NCBI RefSeq assembly: GCF_007754425.1
Contig: NZ_CP037452.1
Span: forward strand, 6,551,164 to 6,615,163
Direction: 5' to 3'
DNA from: Gimesia fumaroli
Lineage (GTDB): Bacteria > Planctomycetota > Planctomycetia > Planctomycetales > Planctomycetaceae
Length of the DNA stretch: 64,000 nucleotides
A program made the position numbers and the translations under genes. Numbering within the stretch: position 1 is the stretch's first letter; every line of letters begins with the position of its first letter. The notes beneath the pieces were generated by a model. That model saw only the letters and a list, made by a program, of their open reading frames with translations, did no database searches and was not told the DNA's origin. Below, piece after piece: positions 20,501 to 30,100 of the stretch.

Positions 20501-21463
20501 GGCGATACCGCAGGTCAGGCGTTGAGCAATTTCTCGCTTCAACGTGGGAACAGTGATCTTGGATTCGGGGGGCTGGTACTTTCTGCCAGTTCCGAATCGG
20601 TCAGTATTCTAATTCGCGCTCTGGCAGCCAAACGGAACGTGCAGATTTTGAGTCGTCCGCAGATTCGAACCGTGGATAATGTGACAGCTCAGATCCAGGT
20701 TGGTCAGATTGTTCCCGTTGTCAATGGTGTGTCTGTGACTGCTGTCGGCTCTGCTAATCCTGTGATCGAACAGTCGGAAGCCGGGATTATTCTGACGGTC
20801 ACCCCCCGCATCAGTCCTGATGGCAATATCGTGATGGAAACGCAGGCTGAGAAAAGTGATTTCAATGGTCAAAGCGTTCCCATCTTCACTGATGCCACCA
20901 CAGGGAACGTCGTGGAATCTCCGATCAAGAATATTACACAGGTTCAAACGACAGTCAGTGTTCCCAACGGGCAAACCGTTGTCCTGGGGGGAATGATTAC
21001 CGAATCTGATACGACCATTGAACGCAAAGTCCCCTGGCTGGGTGACATTCCGCTCGTGGGAATTCCTTTCCGCTATGACTACACTTCCACGCGTCGGAAA
21101 GAATTGCTGGTCTTCCTGACACCACGCATCATTCGAAACGACGCTGATTCTGAATTCATTAAGCAGGTCGAAGCAGAACGCATTCACCTGCCGGTTGAGA
21201 AAGCAGAAGAGATGCAGGGACCTATTTTTGCGGTCCCTCCGGGAGAACCAGAGTTTGTGCCTGAGGGCGATGGTATGCTGGAAGCAATTCCGACCACCGT
21301 GATGCCACAAACCAATCTGAATCCGGATGTGATGTCCAATCCGAATTCGGAAGGAGTAATTCAGCAAATCAATTACGAGAAACAACAATCCATTCGTTCT
21401 CCGAAAAAACCGGTTAAACAAAAGCGATTTCAAGCGAAATTTCCTTATTGGGGACGAGATTAA
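17507..21463 (+). CDS. gspD: Type II secretion secretin GspD, enlarged N-terminal region
   Basis: 1318 residues, about twice the usual length. The start is TTG: an in-frame stop (TGA at 17486) lies just upstream, no ATG occurs before codon 23, and GGGGTGA is well placed. Signal peptide about 1-34 (LLAALMLCGPSISAYAD). An N0-like domain (about 75-155) is followed by several N1/N3-type repeats (about 225-900, each ending in a phrase such as NSIIVQAQP, NTLVVTAPK, NSVVAQGGA). The secretin beta-domain covers about 910-1215, including VIIQALIVEVELD, and the family signature VPWLGDIPLVG followed by KELLVFLTPRII (about 1173-1210). It forms the outer-membrane channel. The C-terminal tail is Pro/Glu rich and may bind a pilotin; the lipoprotein three bases downstream is a candidate. 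Confidence 0.93.
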   Translation: MLSFKRLTRTVSRQLRCLLAALMLCGPSISAYADSKPGFWSRLRKSSDTQSNQSSSTSGNQSQPTAQIKRNRKQANEVADISLNHVQATWEKVLTQVAEQSQLTLVMDVVPKGFYSRIDKRPHSLKETFQILNRDLEPKGFRLLQKDQFLIVLDLRQAKPRYVRATVQTSGKQHREEVEKKKQTVRQVEYVEQAEHSEAPAHPVDVPATFEKSARRLPQQPSKPQQTLFAVRPRTLNSTEILRLFYHAFESRAELQGEGPNGLPGVVVYSQNQNSLTDDQTKESLNIVQAQVEFRVGLDKQNNELIFEAAAPKARALKTTVMKLDQAASGKVESIQLVTGSTQIGQVAQTLHKQTNAQSTRRSPQQGLSVNTYSNRRLPSRHQQIDRLRQRVDQVAFDDAQTGNAVQNTQQPQPAEKPAEGVKQPSLPELLQDLSGNVNIESVPDLGVLILRGKDEDVNALMKIIKELEKLSEGTRPDIHLLNLRHVNSTALADLLNGVYEDLVKLRAIQGQIQKIKIIPLVKPNALLILAPDTDMPSILKLAEELDQPVNPQTEFGVFELKSASASQVATTLTEFYDERGGLGTRVIVSANIRTNSIIVQAQPRDMQEVAALIQKIDQDQSKAVSRVKIFPLTNAIAAELAETLNSTLQSVLNPAAAQTSGLGTNIGGAGGEAAQQLQEARSVVLEFLSQQGSQSRVLRSGLLADIRVIADPRANTLVVTAPKDSLELIGALIKQFDQRVSTVAELKVFTLKNADAQSMVTLLQATFAPENQETDLGIQIAGVNDANSNLIPLSFTVDRRTNSVVAQGGADALQIVEAILLKLDGADSRKRETTVIQLKNTPVADVSEAINEFLDTQRALIAQDPDLISSFELLEREVIVVPEPINNNLIISATPRFFEEISNLVKNLDKEAPQVIIQALIVEVELDNDDEFGVELGIQDSLLFNRSIIDNVLTVQQTVTGQNNVTQTNQTIVSQEATPGFLFNSVNPLGTNNTNNVGDTAGQALSNFSLQRGNSDLGFGGLVLSASSESVSILIRALAAKRNVQILSRPQIRTVDNVTAQIQVGQIVPVVNGVSVTAVGSANPVIEQSEAGIILTVTPRISPDGNIVMETQAEKSDFNGQSVPIFTDATTGNVVESPIKNITQVQTTVSVPNGQTVVLGGMITESDTTIERKVPWLGDIPLVGIPFRYDYTSTRRKELLVFLTPRIIRNDADSEFIKQVEAERIHLPVEKAEEMQGPIFAVPPGEPEFVPEGDGMLEAIPTTVMPQTNLNPDVMSNPNSEGVIQQINYEKQQSIRSPKKPVKQKRFQAKFPYWGRD

Positions 21464-21466
21464 ACA

Positions 21467-22357
21467 ATGAAACATCTGATCGTGCCTGTTCGACTATTAG
21501 CATTGCTCTTATTACTTTCGACTTCTAGTTCCGGATGTACGAGCCTGGCGTTGTCTACCTGGGATTGGAAGGGCGCCAAAAATTTTGCTACACCCAAAAA
21601 ACCGGCTGTGGAAATTGTCGCGCTCTGGGAGGCTGCTGACGGAAAAGGCGTAGACGGAATGCCGACGCGCGGATTTGCAGGACAGCTCTTGTTTTTTCAA
21701 CACAACAACTCCTCACCCGTTTATGTAAAAGGTGAGGTCATGATTCATCTCTACGATGACCAGGGATCTGCGAACGAACAGAATAAACCAATCCATCAAT
21801 ACAAATTTGATGCAGGTGCCTGGCAGGTTCATGCAGTGGAATCAACGCTGGGCCCCGCTTACCAGGTGTTTATCCCCTACGTGCGAAAAGGAAGAGATCA
21901 GGCAGAATGTGCTTTGCGTGTGCAATTAACTCAGAAGAATTCGCCTGAGATTTATTCGCGAATGATCTCCGTCAAACTGGAAGGCAAAACTCCCGAAGCG
22001 GCAGAACAGCCTCTGGCTCAAGAGAAACCTGCCCCGAAACAAAATGTACTCGTAGAAACGTTGGCGCGGCGGGCACAGGGAAAACGTCTGGAACTCTCAT
22101 CGGAACTTCTGGAATCACGGGCAAATCAAGCTGCGGAACAGCGAAACGAAATTCAGCAAGTCAGTGCGGAAGTCAGCGTGCCTTCATCGGATGAACGGGA
22201 CGAACGCATCCGTCGACTGGAACAACAGCTAAGCAGCCTCCTGAATGATCAAATTCAGGCACCAGTAGAGAGAATGAACAGCCTGCTTCAGGAAAACGAT
22301 ACGCCTGAGCAATCCGCGAGGTACCGGCAGTTTCGCTTAAATTCACCCAGTGAGTAA
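21467..22357 (+). CDS. Lipoprotein of the T2SS locus, unknown function
   Basis: 296 residues, starting three bases after the gspD stop, so almost certainly co-translated with the secretin. Signal peptide with a lipobox-like SSSGC (Cys at about 24), giving a lipoprotein. The globular part (about 45-170: AVEIVALWEAADGKG, GFAGQLLFFQ, YVKGEVMIHLYDDQ) looks like a beta-sandwich; the C-terminal third is charged and predicted coiled coil (RIRRLEQQLSSLLND). I do not recognise a named family. Position suggests a pilotin-like or secretin-accessory role, which is inference only. Confidence 0.8.
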   Translation: MKHLIVPVRLLALLLLLSTSSSGCTSLALSTWDWKGAKNFATPKKPAVEIVALWEAADGKGVDGMPTRGFAGQLLFFQHNNSSPVYVKGEVMIHLYDDQGSANEQNKPIHQYKFDAGAWQVHAVESTLGPAYQVFIPYVRKGRDQAECALRVQLTQKNSPEIYSRMISVKLEGKTPEAAEQPLAQEKPAPKQNVLVETLARRAQGKRLELSSELLESRANQAAEQRNEIQQVSAEVSVPSSDERDERIRRLEQQLSSLLNDQIQAPVERMNSLLQENDTPEQSARYRQFRLNSPSE

Positions 22358-22466
22358 GTGATTCCCCACTTGAAAACAGATTATTTACTTCCACGTTTAA
22401 ATGTCGATGTTATAATTAGGAATGATACGGGTTCGTTCCGTTCTGGCTTCTGTTTCGGGGAAAATC

Positions 22467-23141
22467 ATGGCACGCTCTCTTTTTACAACCGTTTTTTGCG
22501 TAACAGTTTGCGCGTGTTTCACTCTTGGGATCACCAAACAAACAGAAGCGCAAGTACAAACTCTGTCCAGCAGCAGTTCATCACAGACTTCGGGAAATAC
22601 GGGAACCACAATTGGAAATGCCAACTCCGGCAATCGCGGAACAGGAAATTCGCAGTTCGGTCTGACAACCATGGGAACGGTGCAAAATCTGACACCTCAG
22701 AATGGCTTCATTGGCCGTTCCGACGCCGCCCAGAATTCATTCATTGGACGGAGTAACGCACAGAACGCGGCTAATAATGCTGGTCAGGGGCGCAATTTTA
22801 ATCGTGCCAACACTGGAGGATCTACCCAGAACCAGTTCAATGCCGGGCAAACGGGCCCCAAAGTTCCCGCCTTCCGTCCCCAAATGCGTGTTGCGTTTAC
22901 AGCACCACCGCTTCCACTCAGCAATGTGCAAACCTCGATGGGCCATTCATTTGACCGCATCAAAGAACGTAACGAAAAATTACGGGGCGTGCAGTTCGAA
23001 GTCAACGCAGACCGCAGTGTGACACTACGAGGTCAGGTCGATACTGCGGGTGCTAAGAAACTGGTCGAGTTTCTGGCGATGCTGGAACCGGGCGTGCGCA
23101 AGGTCAAGAATGAACTGACCGTTGCGACTGCCGGTAAATAG
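22467..23141 (+). CDS. Secreted BON-like domain protein
   Basis: 224 residues from the ATG at 22467, chosen over an ATG at 22422 because GGGGA lies seven bases upstream and the protein then starts with a normal signal peptide (MARSLFTTVFCVTVC, cleavage near EAQ). The middle is Asn/Gly/Ser/Gln rich and contains a repeated NGFIGRSDAAQNSFIGRS phrase. The last 60 residues (VNADRSVTLRGQVDTAGAKKLVEFLAMLEPGVRKVKNEL) match the BON-domain pattern, a fold that binds phospholipid or outer-membrane structures. It closes the plus-strand block and converges on trhP with eight bases between the stops. Confidence 0.78.
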   Translation: MARSLFTTVFCVTVCACFTLGITKQTEAQVQTLSSSSSSQTSGNTGTTIGNANSGNRGTGNSQFGLTTMGTVQNLTPQNGFIGRSDAAQNSFIGRSNAQNAANNAGQGRNFNRANTGGSTQNQFNAGQTGPKVPAFRPQMRVAFTAPPLPLSNVQTSMGHSFDRIKERNEKLRGVQFEVNADRSVTLRGQVDTAGAKKLVEFLAMLEPGVRKVKNELTVATAGK

Positions 23142-23149
23142 CACATTCG

Positions 23150-24520
23150 CTAAGCCAGAGAGGTTTGGGCGGGCGTCCTGACCGATTTCATAAGTAACGC
23201 AAACTGCTGATCGTAATCACTGAGTTGTCCCGCGCTGTCCTCAAGCTGATTCTCGCTAATCGGGATCTTGACGACATGCCCGCTTCCGGGCGCGACATCG
23301 ACCGACGCCGATTTCTTGTCTAGCAATGCTTTCAATTGAAAGACGGTATTGCCGGCAGGGGTCATCAATTCCAGTTCATCGTTCAGGCCGAACTTGTTTT
23401 TGACATCCACTATCAAACCGTCCTCGTCACGATCAATGATATCGCCGACAAACTGCTGCTGATTGGCCATTGAACGACCATGCTCATAATTCTGCATACT
23501 TTCCGAGGCATGTCGCTGGAAGAAACCCTCCGTGTAACCACGATTAGAAAGGCTGTCGAGCATCTCCAGTAAATTGTCATTGAATTCAATACCCGCGGCA
23601 GCATCATCAATGGCTTTGCGATAAACCTGTGCGGTGCGGGCGGCATAAAAGAAGGATTTGGTACGTCCTTCAATTTTCAGCGAGCTGATGCCCATGTCGC
23701 TGAAAGTTTTTACATGCTGCACTGCGCGCAGGTCTTTGGAATTCATAATGTAGGTACCATGCTCATCCTCGTAAGCAGGCATATACTCGCCAGGTCGCTG
23801 TGGTTCTTCCAGCAGAAAGACCTGATCCACAATCGGCAGTTGTTGTTGACTTTTCGGCGGGGGAGGATTTTTGAGGACGATATCCCCTTCCAGTGTCTGG
23901 ACGGCTTCATTGACTTTGTAGTCCCAGCGACACGCATTGGTGCAGTTTCCCTGATTCGAATCCCGATGATTCATATACCCAGACAGTAGACACCGCCCGG
24001 AATAGGCAATGCAGAGTGCTCCATGCACGAAGACTTCCAGTTCCATATCAGGACACTCTTCCTGAATTTCAGCAACCTCTTTGATGGAGAGTTCTCGGGA
24101 AAGAATAATGCGCGTCAGGCCAAATTTCTGCCAGAACTTGACTGTGGCATAATTGACGGCGTTCGCCTGGACGGACAAATGGATGGGAACGTCAGGCCAA
24201 CGTTCCCGGACCATCATGATCAGTCCCGGATCGGACATGATCAAGGCATCCGGTTTCATGTCGATTACCGGCTCCATGTTCTTCAGGTAACTGCGCACCT
24301 TCAAGTTGTGCGGCGCGATGTTACTGGCGATATAAAACTTCTTGCCTAGCCTGTGTGCTTCTTCGACGGCTTCCGCCATCACTTCCAGTTTGTTGAATTC
24401 ATTTTCGCGAACACGCAGACTGTAGCGGGGCTGTCCAGCATAAACGGCATCCGCTCCGAATGCATACGCATACTGCATGGCCTTGCGCGTGCCGGCCGGT
24501 GAAAGAAGTTCCGGTTTCAT
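23150..24520 (-). CDS. trhP: Peptidase U32-family tRNA hydroxylase TrhP (YegQ)
   Basis: 456 residues from the ATG at 24520 (MKPELLSPAG), which matches the start of E. coli YegQ; the longer frame to 24625 has no family support. The sequence follows YegQ/TrhP closely: YAGQPRYSLRVREN, DALIMSDPGLIMMVRE, HLSVQANAVNYATVKFW, EVFVHGALCIAYSGRCLLSGY, CTNACRW and SLKIEGRTKSFFY, with the usual C-terminal beta-domain. The conserved cysteines fit the Fe-S cluster site. TrhP, using prephenate, hydroxylates uridine 34 of some tRNAs to 5-hydroxyuridine. Its neighbours are unrelated secreted-protein genes, so it is a housekeeping gene in this context. Confidence 0.93.
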   Translation of the reverse strand: MKPELLSPAGTRKAMQYAYAFGADAVYAGQPRYSLRVRENEFNKLEVMAEAVEEAHRLGKKFYIASNIAPHNLKVRSYLKNMEPVIDMKPDALIMSDPGLIMMVRERWPDVPIHLSVQANAVNYATVKFWQKFGLTRIILSRELSIKEVAEIQEECPDMELEVFVHGALCIAYSGRCLLSGYMNHRDSNQGNCTNACRWDYKVNEAVQTLEGDIVLKNPPPPKSQQQLPIVDQVFLLEEPQRPGEYMPAYEDEHGTYIMNSKDLRAVQHVKTFSDMGISSLKIEGRTKSFFYAARTAQVYRKAIDDAAAGIEFNDNLLEMLDSLSNRGYTEGFFQRHASESMQNYEHGRSMANQQQFVGDIIDRDEDGLIVDVKNKFGLNDELELMTPAGNTVFQLKALLDKKSASVDVAPGSGHVVKIPISENQLEDSAGQLSDYDQQFALLMKSVRTPAQTSLA

Positions 24521-24590
24521 TTTGATACCTAAATCACAATTTCTATCGAAGAACACAAAGGAGACACTGATCACTCTCTGCAGAATAGTA

Positions 24591-25520
24591 TTATTCCTGA
24601 GGGAGTTTCCATAGGGCCTGGGCAAATTTCCTGCCTAAATCCAGATAACCTTCTGAATTATAGTGCCAACGATCTGAATAACCATAACCATCGGTACTCG
24701 TCACGAGCGCTGCACGTTTGTCTTTTTCTACGAACGCCGCCTGACCGGCTCGCACGATCTCGCCATACTTCCAGACCTTTCCCTCCGGATTATCGCCTGA
24801 ATCCGAAATGCGGCCAATCACCACAGGCAGGTCATCTGTCAACATCGTCGCGCGAATTAAGTCCATCAGCCGCTTCAGGTTGGCTTCATACTGCCGGGCA
24901 ATTTCTTCGGAGTAGTAGGCGTCACTCTCTCCCTGCATCCAGACAATGCCCGCGGGAACCAGGGTATCTGCTTCGCCGTCCTGATCAATATCCCGCGTCT
25001 GCAGTGCCCGCTTCATGCCTGCCAGAAAATGATCATATTGATTGATGCCTTGTCCTTTGCCGCTCCCTTTTTCGAAATCAGGATCCCAGCAACCGAAATT
25101 CCCTGCCGCCTCGACGGCAATGGAAGTCCCGCCCCGCGAAATTTTGATCAAGGCGAAATTTTCTTCCGGTGCGAGTTCTTTGAGTGTTTTTGCAAATGTC
25201 AGTTCAGCACCAAAACGGTTGGAATAAGTATTCGCTTTCCCATCCGATTTAAAGCCGGCTCCATGCCCCGGTTGTAAAGGAGCCCAGATACCACGACCAT
25301 CCACGGGCACACCATCGGGAGCCGGGTTCGCGTGAAAAATCATCACTCCCGAATCCGGCTGCTTGAGATCCTGGGGCAGATCTTTGACATATCCGTAACC
25401 GTCCATATTGGACTGGCCACCCAGAAAATAGACCCGGTACGTTTTCGCCGAAGCGGATTCTTTCCCGATCAGGAACAGGAACGGAATCAGAGCCAGAACA
25501 AGACATTTGAGCCGAAACAT
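24591..25520 (-). CDS. Secreted SASA-family carbohydrate esterase
   Basis: 309 residues from the ATG at 25520; the longer frame adds 20 residues before a clear signal peptide (MFRLKCLVLALIPFLFLIG, cleavage near ASA). The catalytic Ser lies in VYFLGGQSNMDGYG, the conserved Gln/Gly-Glu-Ser block is WMQGESDAYYSE, and the Asp-His pair is in DRWHYNSEGY, so the SGNH-type sialate O-acetylesterase/acetylxylan esterase (DUF303) triad is complete. Length is typical. It would remove acetyl groups from sugars outside the cytoplasm. Downstream of DUF1501 on the same strand with 128 bases between. Confidence 0.88.
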   Translation of the reverse strand: MFRLKCLVLALIPFLFLIGKESASAKTYRVYFLGGQSNMDGYGYVKDLPQDLKQPDSGVMIFHANPAPDGVPVDGRGIWAPLQPGHGAGFKSDGKANTYSNRFGAELTFAKTLKELAPEENFALIKISRGGTSIAVEAAGNFGCWDPDFEKGSGKGQGINQYDHFLAGMKRALQTRDIDQDGEADTLVPAGIVWMQGESDAYYSEEIARQYEANLKRLMDLIRATMLTDDLPVVIGRISDSGDNPEGKVWKYGEIVRAGQAAFVEKDKRAALVTSTDGYGYSDRWHYNSEGYLDLGRKFAQALWKLPQE

Positions 25521-25648
25521 GGAGAAGCCTTTCGCATCTGCTGTATGGTAAAGAGAATCCATCTGTGAAATTGGTGTCACAAAGATTCATTATACAGAGC
25601 AGACCGCATTCAACGAAACCGAAACATTCACTTCAGAATAAATTCGGG

Positions 25649-27115
25649 CTAGGCGATAATACCATCAATTGGATGACCGAAGTCCATTTCAATTCGTTTA
25701 TGGCCGGGTACTTCCAGACGCCGGGCATTCAGCCCCAGCTGTTTCATCAACGTGGCATGCACATCGGTCACATAATGGGGATTTTCTTCTGCATGGAAGC
25801 CGAGTTCATCGGTCGTGCCATGCGCAACTCCGCCCTTAAGACCACCGCCGGCCATCCAGATGGAAAAGCCGTACGGATGGTGATCGCGGCCGTTACTCCC
25901 TTGCGAACCGGGGGTCCGACCGAATTCGGTTGCGAACACAACAATCGTATCTTTCAAGAGACCTCTGCGTTTCAAGTCTTTTAACAAACCAGCCGCCGGT
26001 TGATCGACCTGCATTGCCAGCTTGGAGTGACTTGCTTTCAGATTAGAATGCGAATCCCAAGCACCGGCGGCTCCTGAACCGTGCATAATCTGAATGAACC
26101 GCACGCCTTTCTCGACAAACCGGCGCGCGGCCAGAAGCTGCATACCAAACGGCTTCGTCGCGGGATTATTCAAGCCATAGAGATCCTGTGTCTCTTTGGT
26201 TTCCTGGTCGAACTGGATGACTTCAGGCACCGCTGTCTGCATACGAAAAGCCAGTTCGTATGATTTCATTCGGGCTTGAAGCGTGCTGTCGTTTGGATAC
26301 TTTTCCGCATTTAGACGGTTCAACTGATTGATGAGTGAGAACTCAATTTTCTGTTCTGCGTCACTCAAATCCAGTTCCGGCTTAGCGTAAGGCAGGGGGT
26401 TCTTCGGGTCCACTTTCAAAGGAACCGAATCGTAAGCGGGGCCGAGGTAATGCCCGTCTCTTACATCAAAATAACGCGGCCCCATGTTGATAAACTGCGG
26501 CAAATTCTGATTCAGTGATCCGAGTCCATAATTGACCCAGGCCCCAATCGTCGGCACTCGCCCATCCAGCATGTGACGGCCGGAATGGAACTGAACCTGC
26601 GCGCCGTGATTATCATCGGTTGTCCACATGGAACGTACAATGGAGATGTCATCTACACAGCCGCCGATATGTGGGAACCAATCACTGACTTCGATCCCGC
26701 TCTCACCATATTTTTTATAACCGACCTGCAGTGGATACACCTTGTTCCGCTGCTGTCCGTTGGCGTCGTTCACGACGACTACGCGGACCCGTTTCAATTT
26801 TTCCGATTCCTGCACGCTCTTCCAGGGGGTTTCGCTGATCGATTTCCCCGCATATTTGGTCAGCATTGGCTTGGGGTCGAAGCTTTCCATATGACTGACG
26901 CCCCCCCGCATGAACAACCAGATCACACTTTTTGCTTTGGGAGGAAAATGCGCTTTTCCATTGGGGGGAACGTGTGCCGTTGCCCCCTGGGCACGCTCTT
27001 CATCCTGCAACAGCGAAGCCAGTGAAATCCCAGCAAGCCCGGAGCTCAGACTCGTGAGGAAATTGCGACGTGGCAGACCGCTGGAGGAATTCTGAAAATC
27101 ATTTTGTATATTCAT
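25649..27115 (-). CDS. DUF1501 protein with Tat signal
   Basis: 488 residues. Twin-arginine signal near the N-terminus ([22 protein letters not shown]). The body is the DUF1501 family (sulfatase/alkaline-phosphatase-like fold): [75 protein letters not shown] and the closing [10 protein letters not shown]. Starts nine bases after the stop of the PSCyt1/DUF1549/DUF1553 gene, with AAGGTG as ribosome-binding site, so the pair is one operon; this pairing is a hallmark of planctomycetes. The substrate is unknown; a periplasmic hydrolase of sulfated or phosphorylated polymers is the usual guess. Confidence 0.93.
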   Translation of the reverse strand: MNIQNDFQNSSSGLPRRNFLTSLSSGLAGISLASLLQDEERAQGATAHVPPNGKAHFPPKAKSVIWLFMRGGVSHMESFDPKPMLTKYAGKSISETPWKSVQESEKLKRVRVVVVNDANGQQRNKVYPLQVGYKKYGESGIEVSDWFPHIGGCVDDISIVRSMWTTDDNHGAQVQFHSGRHMLDGRVPTIGAWVNYGLGSLNQNLPQFINMGPRYFDVRDGHYLGPAYDSVPLKVDPKNPLPYAKPELDLSDAEQKIEFSLINQLNRLNAEKYPNDSTLQARMKSYELAFRMQTAVPEVIQFDQETKETQDLYGLNNPATKPFGMQLLAARRFVEKGVRFIQIMHGSGAAGAWDSHSNLKASHSKLAMQVDQPAAGLLKDLKRRGLLKDTIVVFATEFGRTPGSQGSNGRDHHPYGFSIWMAGGGLKGGVAHGTTDELGFHAEENPHYVTDVHATLMKQLGLNARRLEVPGHKRIEMDFGHPIDGIIA

Positions 27116-27124
27116 GACGCACCT

Positions 27125-30100
27125 TCATCGTATCGTGATGAAATCGTTATGGTTGAGTAAGGCGTGAACCAGGTTTTCCCGGGATCGCCAAACGGAATTC
27201 TTGTTTTTTGCCGTTTTCAATACAGACTGTGTTTCAGTCAATGCAGTCAGACAAATTGCCAGTTCCTGAGGCGTGGGTTCTACACATAGAATTTTCTCAT
27301 AGGCATGTTTAACAAATTCTTGATCACTGAGTTCGGGATGTGCTTTACGAATCTGCTCGCTGATTTTCCGCGCCATCTGCAAAGAGACCTTGCTGTTGGC
27401 CAGTGCTAATGCCTGTTGAGGCACCACGCTTTCATTGCGACGATAGCAGGCAAAGATATCTGCGGCATCAAACATACTGAGGAACTTATCCTTAGCATCA
27501 CGAGACGTCGTAAAATACATACTGCGGCGTTTACTGTCGGGGTTTTTCGCCGGATCAATGGTCGGCCCCCCTCTGGTCAGATCGAGCTCGCCAGCCAGAT
27601 GGAGCAGGCTGTCTCGAATGATTTCAGATTCCATCCGCACTATATTATGTCGCCAGTAGTAATGGTTCTCCGAATCTTTCTTCTGTGTTCGCTGATCGGC
27701 ACCAATTGTGGAACTACTGAGTTGGTAGGCCTTGGAAGTGGTCATCAACTCATGCAGATGTTTCATACTCCAGTTGTGTTCCATGAACTCCACTGCGAGC
27801 CAGTCCAACAAGTGATGCTGCAACGGCTGTTTGGAACGCAGTCCGAAATCGGTAACATCCTCTACCAATGGCTGACCAAAGTGCCGTAACCAGATATGAT
27901 TCACAGCGACGCGGGCCGTCAATGGATTCTGACGATGTGTTACCCAACGGGCAAACGCGGCACGACGTCCCGTGCTGGTTTGGGGATAGGGCTGCAATCG
28001 GGAAGCCTCTTTTTCAGCCGGTCCTTCAAGTGCTTTGAGTGATGCCCGCACGCGCGTGTATTTCTCGCCCGGATTATTCAGCGCCTGCTTTGCCGTTGCG
28101 AGCTGTTTTTTCGCAGCCGCAATTTCTTTTTCGACTTTTTTCTTTGCGGCACCAGTTGCTGCTTCTAACTTCTCTTCGGCTTTCGCCAGCTTCTCTTCTG
28201 CTTGTGCCAGTTCATATTTCCGAGCTGCCAAAGCGGCAGCCTGTGTTAATTCTGTCTGTTTCGCTTCTGGGAGTTTTGCGTATTGAGCCTTATCGGCTGC
28301 GAAGGCAGTTTGCAGTGCCGCTTTTGAAAGCTGTGCTGTTTGCAATGAGAGTGTGGCTGCTTTGGACTTTGCTTTCGCCAGAGCTAACGACGGTTTCATA
28401 GTCTGTTTGCCTTCAATCATCTCTTCATCAGCTGACAGCGAACTGACATTGATCATCTCGAATTCAGCCGCCGCATCGAACGCCAGCAGATCAATTTTTC
28501 CGGACTCGCGCTGGAGCGGCAGGCGATAGGAAATCGCATGCTCACCATTCAAGGCGACATTGACCAGTTGGTCTCGAACCTTAATTTCGAGTTCGTAGGG
28601 CTCGTTCAGATTGACTTCACATCCATGCCGTGCTTCGGCAGGATAAACTGATTTGGAACCTTCGTTATAGGAAACCTGCAACTTCGAGCCCGGCTGTACC
28701 GCGCTCAGATAAATCATCTTCTCCCGTTTCTCGGTGACATCAAAGGCCAACCCGACCGAACGCCATTTGTCGCCGCCCGTCGTTTTGAATTTGAAGGTCG
28801 CTTTGAAATTTTGTGGATGGTCCTGTTTCGTACGCAGGTAGGCGCGGCCGTAACCGGTTTTGGTCTGAATCAGCTTCCCTTCCTGAAAGGCCCATTGACC
28901 GGGTCCCATCGTCCAGAGTTCTGGTTGGGCAGTCTTGAAATCATCTATCAGAAACGGGAGTACTTTAATCGGATTCTTCTGCTGAACCAGTTCGGTTTGT
29001 GCCGCCTGTTCCAGCTTCGCCAGCTGTTGTTTTGCCTGCTGCGCTGATTTCTCAGCAGTCGCGATCTTGACGTCTGCCGCTTTGAGTTGATCCTTGAGTA
29101 CAAAATCCCGAATCCCGGGATGATGTGCCTCGGGGGGCAAATTGACCTGAGAGACTTTGAAGACATCGAAGGTAAACAGCTCAGGGGGAGCCGGCTGCAT
29201 TTCCTGACTTTCATCAGGCTCTTTTTCGTTACCGCGAATATGCAGATAGGTTTTCGCGTCAGCATGTGCATCAAAGATGCGGGGCAAACCGTTTTTCTCC
29301 AGATTGGTCTCGCCAGGTAGCGCATCCAGGCGAACCTGATACGGTTCGAAAATCGCCCGCATCTGATAATAATCCTGATGCGTCAACGGATCGTATTTGT
29401 GATCGTGACATTTGGCACAATTCATAGTCAGCCCCAGGAACGCCTTGGATGTATGTTCCAGAGTACTGTCGAGCCAGGTCGTGCGGTTGAACAGATAGTA
29501 ATGCCGCGCCAGAAATCCGGTGGCACGCAGGGCTTCATGATCGGTCGGCTTGAGTTCATCGGCGGCCAACATGTCCTGTACCATCTCGGCATAACTGCTA
29601 TCACGATTTAAGGACTCGACAATCCAGTCACGCCAATGCCAGATATGTTTCTGACTATAGCGAAGCTGTTTGCCTAAGCCGTACCAGTCAGTATATCTCC
29701 AGATATCCATCCAGTGCCGCCCCCAACGTTCACCATGCTGAGGACTTGCTAACAGTTTGCGTACGACTTTTTGATATGCGTCCTTGTCAGAATCATTCAC
29801 AAAATTCCGTAGCTCTTCCTGGGTAGGCGGCAAACCGATCAGATCGATATAAACACGACGTAATAAGACCCGTTTGGATGCAGGACTTACAGTGACAATA
29901 CCCTGTTTCTGTCGCTGTGCTTCCAGAAAGGCATCGATCGGATTTTGCGTTGTAGAATCACCCGGTATCTTTGCTTTGACCGGTGGCTGAAACGCCCAGT
30001 GATCTTTAGGACTGCCGGGGATTTCTTCTTTTGGTGTGATAGCCCCTTGTGCGATCCAGGCTTTGATCAAAGTAATTTCATGATCCGTCAGCCGGGAACC

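Noticed and set aside
20609-21475. 288-codon frame on the minus strand inside gspD
   Set aside because: It is antisense to the conserved secretin domain, rich in His/Arg/Asn as expected for a shadow frame, and has no ribosome-binding site or recognisable family.
22358-22756. 132-codon plus-strand frame overlapping the BON-domain gene
   Set aside because: It runs in another frame of a supported gene and shows no family pattern.
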